Source of the DNA: Bacteroidota bacterium
GTDB lineage: Bacteria; Bacteroidota; Bacteroidia; Chitinophagales; Saprospiraceae
Assembly: GCA_024642705.1 (NCBI GenBank)
Contig: JAHEAQ010000023.1
Location: forward strand, 1 to 51,458
Reading direction: 5' to 3'
Length of the DNA stretch: 51,458 nucleotides
The notes under the pieces were generated by a model, which saw only the letters and a list, made by a program, of their open reading frames with translations, was not told where the DNA came from and did no database searches. Shown one piece after another: positions 45,514 through 51,458 of the stretch (position 1 is its first letter; each line of letters begins with the position of its first letter). The position numbers and the translations under genes were made by a program.

Positions 45514-48381
45514 TTATTGATTCTTTACAACTTTAATGGCTTCTACAAAGTGCTTAGGTTTCGCATTTGTGAAATGCTCAATTTGATGTCTACAACTGAA
45601 GCCGCAAGCCACAAGATCTTCCTTTTTTTCTAATTTGTTAATGGCAGGAAAAAGAACTTCACTACCTATTTTTTCAGAAAGTTCATAATGCTCTTTTTCA
45701 TATCCAAAAGAACCAGCCATTCCGCAGCATCCTGAAGGGATTTCATCTACTCGATGTCCGGAGCTTTTTAAAAGCACCTTCATCGTATTGGTTCCATAAA
45801 GTGCTTTTTGGTGGCAATGCCCGTGTATAGATACGCTTTCTGAAATAGGTTTAAATTGAACATTTAAACGACCACTTTCTAGCTCATTGGCTAAAAACAC
45901 ATCAATCATCATCACACCGGATTTTAATTGCTCAGCTAAACTTCTATCCTTAATCATATCAGGAAAATCATCATTTAAAGCAGAGGCACAACTTGGTTCG
46001 CAAACAAGAACTTTAAGTCCTTGATCTAGAAAATGCTTCAGCCCTTCCAAAGTTTTAGCCCCATCTTTTTTTGCATCTCTTAAAAATCCATGAGAAATTT
46101 TTGGACGTTGACAGCAGCCAACATTTGCAAGTTCTACTTCATACCCACAATTAGTTAATAGTTCATAAGCAGATATGCCAATCTGAGGCTCGTGATAATT
46201 TAAGTAAGTATCAGCAAATAGGACTACTTTTTTATTCCCAATATTAGTTTTGGAAGCGTTTTTTTCAAACCATTTGTAAAAAGGTTCTTTTGCAAAACTA
46301 GGGAGTGTACGTCTTTTATCAAACTTAGCAGTCTTCTCTAAAATGCTTCTGAATAATACATTTTTTTGAATACCATTTACTATCCCAGCTTTCCATCCAG
46401 CCATATTTGCTGCAACTTTAGAAGAATCTCTAATTAACTTATCTCGGAATGAAATGCCATTGGCGTCATAATACATTTGAAGCGTGTCACTTTTCATTTT
46501 AGCCATATCCACATTGCTCGGGCATTCAGATTTGCAAGCTTTGCATGACAGGCATAAATCCATGACTTCATGAAGTCGTTGGCTAGAGAGGCCTTCTTCA
46601 AATTGATTGGACATGGCCATTCTTAAGGCATTGGCTCTACCCCTTGTAGAATGTTCTTCATCTCGGGTAGCTTTAAAGCTAGGGCACATTGTACCTCCTA
46701 ATAGTTTTCGACATTCGCCTACACCAGTGCACATATGTACTGAAGCAGCAAAACCTTCTTCAGCTTCATAGATGTACTCTGTTTTAAGATTTTCATCTTT
46801 ATAAGCTGTGCCATACCGTAAATTATGCTCGATGGTCTGAGCTTCAATGATTTTCCCAGGGTTCATTAAGTTTTCTGGGTCAAATAGTTTTTTGATATCC
46901 AGGAAGACATTATACAATGTGTCTCCGAAAAAACGCTTATTGTAAGCACTTCTCACTAATCCATCTCCGTGCTCGCCACTCCAAGAACCTTTGTATTTCA
47001 TAACGAGTTCAAAAGTGTCTTCGGTAATATTCTTTAAACGCTCAATATCTTCAGCCAATCTTAAATCTAAAATAGGACGAACATGAATAACGCCTACGCT
47101 GGCATGTGCATACATTGCCGCTTTAGTACCATGTTTTTCGCACACTTTCAACACCTCATCAATATATTGTGGCAAATGTTTTGAAGGAATCCCGGCGTCC
47201 TCAATAAACGCCAGTGGTTTTTTATTTCCTTTCAGCCCAAGCATTAATCCAAGGCCCTTTTTTCGGATTACCCAAACGTCTTCATAAGATTTACCATCTG
47301 GATACAAAGGATAAGCATAACCAAATCCTTCGGCTTTTAACTTTGCTATCATCTTATTCGGTCGGTCCATTACATCTGAATAAGAATCTGCATAAAACTC
47401 TACAATTAAGATAGCTTCAGGATTGCCTTCAATAAAATGAGAATGGTGTTTTGTGGTTAGGTTTTCCCTACTTAACCCAATAACGGTTTTATCTAAAATC
47501 TCAACTGCCGAAGGATTAAAAGGCAACATGGTCTCCACCGAAGAAATTGCCTCCAACAGATTGTTAAAATGAACCACACAAACCGACTTATGCTTAGGAA
47601 GATCTACCAAATTAAGTTTTAATTCTAGAGTAGTGGCTAATGTGCCTTCACTTCCGCAAACTAATTTTGCTAAATTCCACTGATTAGTATAGACAAATTC
47701 ATCTAAGTTGTAACCGCCTACTCGACGCATCACTTTAGGAAAACGCTCCTTTATTTCATCAGAATGTGTATAAATCAGATTCCTGATGGTTTTGTAAATT
47801 GCACCTTCACGATTGGGTTGATTTGCTTTGGTTTGATATTCTTCTTCAGAATAGTTTTTCAACTGCATCTCTGAACCGTCCGATAACAGAATTGACATTT
47901 CCAATACATGGTCTACAGTTTTTCCATATAGAATACTCTTTGTGCCAGATGAATTATTACCAACCATGCCACCAACATTAGCTCGACTACTAGTTGCAGG
48001 ATCTGGAGCAAAATGAAGGCCGTATTTTTTCAACACATCATTTAAATCGTCTCTGGCCATACCTGGTTGTACACGAACCCATTTCTCTTCTTCATTGATC
48101 TCTATGATACGGTTCATATATTTAGAAAAATCTATAATCATAGATTCCCCAACAGTCTGACCTGCTAGACTTGTACCAGCGCCTCTTGGAAGAATGCTTA
48201 TACCATTTTCAGAAGCTAATTTAATGGCCAATCCTACATCATCATTAGTTTTAGGCAAAACAATGGCAATTGGTTTTATTTGATAAATACTGGCATCTGT
48301 AGCATACATGCCTAAAGAATAATCATCTAATAATATATCGCCTTCAATGTGTTTATCTAAGTCAGTAAAAAGATTTTTCAT
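45514..48381 (-). CDS. FAD/Fe-S glycolate or D-lactate oxidoreductase (GlcD-GlcF fusion type)
   Basis: A 955-residue membrane-associated flavoprotein that joins a GlcD/vanillyl-alcohol-oxidase-type FAD domain to a GlcF-type Fe-S part. FAD binding shows at VLPKTNDDVGLAI and LPRGAGTSLAGQTVG (about 64-78), with DPATSSRANVGGMVGNNSSG. The C-terminal FAD oxidase helix has GSWSGEHGDGLVRS. Then come Cys clusters CTGVGECRKLLGGTMCP and CLSCKACKSECP, each suited to a 4Fe-4S cluster, and CCG-domain motifs VGCCQRP and SGCCGMAGSFGYE. The overall plan equals D-lactate dehydrogenase/YdiJ-type fusions. Adjacent permease and glyoxylate aminotransferase argue for glycolate as substrate, with electrons going to the quinone pool. 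Confidence 0.88.
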   Translation of the reverse strand: MKNLFTDLDKHIEGDILLDDYSLGMYATDASIYQIKPIAIVLPKTNDDVGLAIKLASENGISILPRGAGTSLAGQTVGESMIIDFSKYMNRIIEINEEEKWVRVQPGMARDDLNDVLKKYGLHFAPDPATSSRANVGGMVGNNSSGTKSILYGKTVDHVLEMSILLSDGSEMQLKNYSEEEYQTKANQPNREGAIYKTIRNLIYTHSDEIKERFPKVMRRVGGYNLDEFVYTNQWNLAKLVCGSEGTLATTLELKLNLVDLPKHKSVCVVHFNNLLEAISSVETMLPFNPSAVEILDKTVIGLSRENLTTKHHSHFIEGNPEAILIVEFYADSYSDVMDRPNKMIAKLKAEGFGYAYPLYPDGKSYEDVWVIRKKGLGLMLGLKGNKKPLAFIEDAGIPSKHLPQYIDEVLKVCEKHGTKAAMYAHASVGVIHVRPILDLRLAEDIERLKNITEDTFELVMKYKGSWSGEHGDGLVRSAYNKRFFGDTLYNVFLDIKKLFDPENLMNPGKIIEAQTIEHNLRYGTAYKDENLKTEYIYEAEEGFAASVHMCTGVGECRKLLGGTMCPSFKATRDEEHSTRGRANALRMAMSNQFEEGLSSQRLHEVMDLCLSCKACKSECPSNVDMAKMKSDTLQMYYDANGISFRDKLIRDSSKVAANMAGWKAGIVNGIQKNVLFRSILEKTAKFDKRRTLPSFAKEPFYKWFEKNASKTNIGNKKVVLFADTYLNYHEPQIGISAYELLTNCGYEVELANVGCCQRPKISHGFLRDAKKDGAKTLEGLKHFLDQGLKVLVCEPSCASALNDDFPDMIKDRSLAEQLKSGVMMIDVFLANELESGRLNVQFKPISESVSIHGHCHQKALYGTNTMKVLLKSSGHRVDEIPSGCCGMAGSFGYEKEHYELSEKIGSEVLFPAINKLEKKEDLVACGFSCRHQIEHFTNAKPKHFVEAIKVVKNQ

Positions 48382-49081
48382 ATGAAATTTAAATGGTCCT
48401 TATGGTTTTATGAATTAACTTCACTGATTGGGCTTCCTTGTACAAATGCTCTAAAACTTTTAATGACAAGTAATAGAAGTAATCAATGTATTTTTCTCTA
48501 TATCGCTAAACAATCTTAATGATATTATTTATATCTTAAAATATTTCATTTGATGACTAGAAGCCCTAAACTACATATTTTCCTTTTGCATTTTATAAAA
48601 AAAGATATTAAAATTATAATTTTATTTATGTCTGGATTTATTATTTGAAAGTAAAATCCAAGAAGTTAGTTTTTCTCTAATTCTCTTTTAGCTGTACTTT
48701 TGATTTCCAAGAAATCTTTTTTCATTTCAATAAAAATTTCAATTTTATCGTTTGTTAATGTTTAATTTAAATGAAGCACAAGAGTTAAAGATATGGGTCG
48801 TTTCAATGCTTTATACAATGCTTAAGTTTGCATTTCATTCTTTTATTATCTGAGGCCAAATCTTTAAAATAAGAATTTACCTCACTAGACTTGCTGTCGG
48901 TAGTCCAATCGTAATTTGGATTTCTTTCTACTCCTTGAATAAAACTTTCAATTCTACCTTACCACAAGGTTAGATTATCCTATTTTTCATAATAGAAATA
49001 TAGGGTCGGAATAGGTAATTTTAGAGTAGAATCTGAAAATATCCTTGGTAGAAAAACCTCCTTATTATCAATTGGTCTGTA
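48382..49081. other. 700-bp gap containing decayed coding traces
   Basis: No intact gene. The part 48382-48660 is plain AT-rich DNA with the presumed promoter of the oxidase gene. Between about 48669 and 49078 the minus strand shows protein-like segments in a frame broken by stops (described separately). Confidence 0.4.
48669..49078 (-). pseudogene. Unidentified degraded coding fragment
   Basis: On the minus strand one frame gives KEVFLPRIFSDSTLKLPIPT, a stop, DNLTLW, a stop, then GRIESFIQGVERNPNYDWTT and EVNSYFKDLASDNK before another stop; a further piece (IEMKKDFLEIKSTAKRELEK) lies at 48669-48750. The amino acid makeup is protein-like rather than random, and the stops are single-codon interruptions, so it looks like a decayed gene. 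I could not assign a family. It lies between the glycolate module and the GH43-like gene. Confidence 0.35.
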
Positions 49082-50068
49082 TTATTTATTTTTTTCGGGC
49101 CAGTCCCAAATGAGAAGATCATCGCTCCAAGCGATCCCAATCGAAGCATTTTTATCAAAATCTCCTTCACTTTCAGATTTAGGCCCTGACCCATGAAAGA
49201 ACATTAAGTACTTACCCAATTCTTTCTTTTCCTTCAGGTTGCTTACAGTCCCTGCTGTAATTCTTCCTTTTGCCCAGTCCCATTCATTTTGTCCTAAAGT
49301 AATTAGGTTTCCCCAATCATTCCAACTTTTAATATTTGAGGAACGTTTTATAGCTATTCCATTATGTGGAGAATGAAATAAGATATATTCATCATTCTCA
49401 TTCAGTACGCAAACATTTTCACCTGATTCAACGTTGCCATAAAATGTCCAGTTAATCAAATCGTAACTGTAGGACATACTTACTCCATTTTGTTTGTAAA
49501 AGCACCACCATTTTCCTTTTTCATTTTTGTCCTCTAATAGATAGGGATCAATCATTCTACCCATATCGGCAATTTCCACCTCAGGACCTTTTACTTTAAT
49601 TATTTCAGGTTTACTCCAATTTTCTAAGTCTTTGCTTCTCATGATGTACAATCTTGCATCTGTTGTTCCATATCGTGGCTTCTGATCAGATGTATAGTTG
49701 GGACGTGGATAAGTTTGCAGGCACAAAATCCATTCACCTTTATAGTGGATTATATTTCCAGGACTTGAGAAATCCAATGATTGATCTTTTGGCGTAATAA
49801 TCTTTTCAGGACTCCAATGCTTCAAATCTACCGAATGACTTTCGGCCGTGTATGAATAAATCTTTCCTTCTTCAGTTTTTACCAGAGTGAAAAACAGATA
49901 AAATACATTATTATAATATAATACTGCAGGATCTCGATAAGCTGTACTATCATCACCTTGAAAAATAATTGGAGACTTTAACGAGGTTAATAGATTTGAT
50001 TGAGCTTTTGATTGTAAGGTAAGAATTAGAAAAAGTATTAATAATATAAAGTCTAGGGGATTTTTCAT
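49082..50068 (-). CDS. GH43/GH117-like five-bladed beta-propeller glycosidase
   Basis: A secreted protein of 328 residues; the signal peptide LLILFLILTLQSKAQ is likely cleaved after Gln23. The propeller opening YRDPAVLYYNNVFYLFFT carries the catalytic-type Asp (RDP), and a second acidic group is in MGRMIDPYLLEDK. DLENWSKPEII and SYDLINWTFYGN are the blade motifs (S.DL..W). Such proteins (GH32/43/117 clan) cleave furanosides or act on algal and plant glycans; the exact family cannot be settled by eye. The GH31-like gene is upstream on the same strand after 239 bp, suggesting a common locus though possibly separate transcripts. Confidence 0.7.
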   Translation of the reverse strand: MKNPLDFILLILFLILTLQSKAQSNLLTSLKSPIIFQGDDSTAYRDPAVLYYNNVFYLFFTLVKTEEGKIYSYTAESHSVDLKHWSPEKIITPKDQSLDFSSPGNIIHYKGEWILCLQTYPRPNYTSDQKPRYGTTDARLYIMRSKDLENWSKPEIIKVKGPEVEIADMGRMIDPYLLEDKNEKGKWWCFYKQNGVSMSYSYDLINWTFYGNVESGENVCVLNENDEYILFHSPHNGIAIKRSSNIKSWNDWGNLITLGQNEWDWAKGRITAGTVSNLKEKKELGKYLMFFHGSGPKSESEGDFDKNASIGIAWSDDLLIWDWPEKNK

Positions 50069-50307
50069 TTTATATTGAATTTATTCCTAATATAAGATTG
50101 TTAATTATTTTAGCATATTGTTTTCATACTTTTATCAACACAAGGAGATATTAAAATTGGCTATAGCGGTAAATTTTAAGAGCAGTTTCAGATTACATGG
50201 AACAAGACCAGCTAACTGCAAAAAAGTTTAGGTGAAGTAAAATGTGGAGAATAAAGTCTGTCCTTACTATTGTTTTTACAAAATGTTGTACTTATGTGCT
50301 TTCCCAT

Positions 50308-51458
50308 CTATTTTACCTCATAGTTATTTCCCTCTACAATCGGAATTTCTATATAAGCGCCATTTCTTTTAAACATAATATTTTCACCTGTAGTCGTATT
50401 TAATACAGATATACTGTCAAAGTTTGTTGCAGAGACTTTAATTTGATATTTTTCATCATTTTTTAAAGAATAAAACTCTGATACAGTTTTTTTATTAACC
50501 ATATAAACCCGGGCTATTAAATCATCCAAGGTATTGCCCCTAAGCAATACTACTCCATTGCCACCAACAAAACAAGGCACTTTATTAAGAGGCATCTCAA
50601 AATCCTCCAATCGAATTGGACCGGAAAACTTTTCGCCTGACTCCCAATCATACCAAATTCCTTCTGGTAAATAAATATCCTTTTTACCATCCTTATAATT
50701 TTTCAGCAGTGGTGTAGCCATGACAGATTCACCAACCATCCATTGGAAATTTTCAGAATTCAAAGTTTTATCATCTTCGGAATAAGCGATATCCATTGGA
50801 GTTAGTGTATAAGGAAATCCAGATTCATACGATTTCATCCCAGCACTGTATAGATACGGAACTAAGGCATAGTGAAAATTAACTGCTTTTTTAAAGATGA
50901 CTTTTTCTTCCTCTTTCCACTCTGACGGGAAAGAACCAACAGCCATTCCTGCGGATAAAGAAAGCAGCCATGTATGGCGAATATTTGAATCAATATCCTT
51001 GATATTTTGCATGTTATGTACGCCACATACATCGGAATATACGTTTGGTGCTCCAGAAGATGCATATTGAAAATAGTTTATTACAGTGCGTGCTTCTATG
51101 TCTGAAACTTTTGTGTCATTAATTCTCAGTAATGTGCCAGGTGCTGAAAACTCACCACAACGACCGATCACAAGCCCGCCTTCGGTTGCTATTTTAGCGA
51201 TTGGTTTATTGAAAATGGATGTTTCTTCACCCAGATACATCATGGCGTCTTCTTTTATTCCATCCACTTTCCATTTTGTGTAATTCTTATAAAACCAACT
51301 CGCAGCACCAGGTATATTTCCGTCAACTAAATAACACGGTACAATAGGAAATATGCGAGATGTAATCAAGCGTGGTTGGTTAGTGCTATCTTTCAAAAGC
51401 AGGTTTTTGGCTTTTGCTTCATCTGACAAGGGATTGCCATAGAAAGAACTGACCTTTA
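50308..51458 (-). CDS. GH31-like alpha-glycosidase (partial, 5' end outside window)
   Basis: The frame is open to the right edge: codons before the TTG at 51429 continue as KVSSFYGNPL, so that TTG is not a true start. About 383 C-terminal residues are visible. The catalytic-nucleophile region of GH31 is recognisable as WFYKNYTKWKVDGIKED, followed by GGLVIGRCGEFSAPG and GAPNVYSDVCGVHN. The proximal C-terminal beta-domain contains MVGESVMATPLLKNYKDGKKDIYLPEGIWYDWESG, the standard GH31 tail. Substrate could be alpha-glucoside, -xyloside or -galactoside. The signal peptide cannot be checked because it lies outside the window. Confidence 0.8.
   Translation of the reverse strand, partial: KVSSFYGNPLSDEAKAKNLLLKDSTNQPRLITSRIFPIVPCYLVDGNIPGAASWFYKNYTKWKVDGIKEDAMMYLGEETSIFNKPIAKIATEGGLVIGRCGEFSAPGTLLRINDTKVSDIEARTVINYFQYASSGAPNVYSDVCGVHNMQNIKDIDSNIRHTWLLSLSAGMAVGSFPSEWKEEEKVIFKKAVNFHYALVPYLYSAGMKSYESGFPYTLTPMDIAYSEDDKTLNSENFQWMVGESVMATPLLKNYKDGKKDIYLPEGIWYDWESGEKFSGPIRLEDFEMPLNKVPCFVGGNGVVLLRGNTLDDLIARVYMVNKKTVSEFYSLKNDEKYQIKVSATNFDSISVLNTTTGENIMFKRNGAYIEIPIVEGNNYEVK

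Overview
The window is AT-rich chromosomal DNA from a Bacteroidota bacterium, most likely a marine Saprospiraceae-like lineage. The evidence is a type IX secretion (T9SS) C-terminal domain protein, a Bacteroidota-style HemD/DUF4271 pair, -7 promoter boxes of the TAnnTTTG type, menaquinone genes, Bacteroidota forms of LeuA and IlvC, and a helical-repeat protein of a type I associate with Saprospirales. No species can be named from sequence alone. No rRNA, tRNA, CRISPR array or intact insertion sequence was seen.

From 1 to 32.3 kb the DNA looks like a core-type backbone. It opens with the 3' end of a short-chain dehydrogenase-like gene, a membrane-anchored alpha/beta hydrolase and two conserved unknowns. 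A branched-chain amino acid operon follows (leuA-leuB-ilvD-ilvB-ilvN-ilvC-ilvA). Next comes a group that looks like molybdenum-cofactor accessory genes: XdhC, a MoaD/ThiS-like sulfur carrier coupled to a BNR beta-propeller protein, and a MocA-like nucleotidyltransferase. After that are a CNNM/CBS transporter, a CAT-fold acyltransferase, a HAD phosphatase, a sorbosone-dehydrogenase-like lipoprotein, a CoA diphosphatase, hemD, DUF4271, a histidine kinase/response regulator pair, a T9SS cargo protein and the menaquinone genes menF-menD-menC-menE. A DUF2975 membrane protein ends this part.

From 32.3 kb to the right edge the character changes. Intergenic gaps become long, by-eye GC content rises somewhat, and gene debris appears. 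A secreted purple-acid-phosphatase-like protein lies between two decayed copies of the same DUF6090-type gene start. Then come two tandem GH28-like proteins and a GH106-like rhamnosidase lipoprotein. Between these and a GH43-like plus GH31-like pair sits a three-gene module: a LctP-type permease, an alanine-glyoxylate aminotransferase and a FAD/Fe-S glycolate/D-lactate oxidase. That module has decayed coding remnants on both sides, including a clear sulfatase C-terminus.

The accessory half reads as a fragment of a polysaccharide-degradation locus, plausibly for rhamnose/galacturonate-containing and perhaps sulfated glycans. No SusC/SusD pair or dedicated regulator is present in the window. 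The inserted module would take up glycolate (or lactate), oxidise it to glyoxylate and transaminate that to glycine. The observations most worth following are the MoaD-like/propeller pair, the glycolate module set among gene scars, the repeated DUF6090 remnants, and the GH28-like pair that lacks the canonical active-site His.
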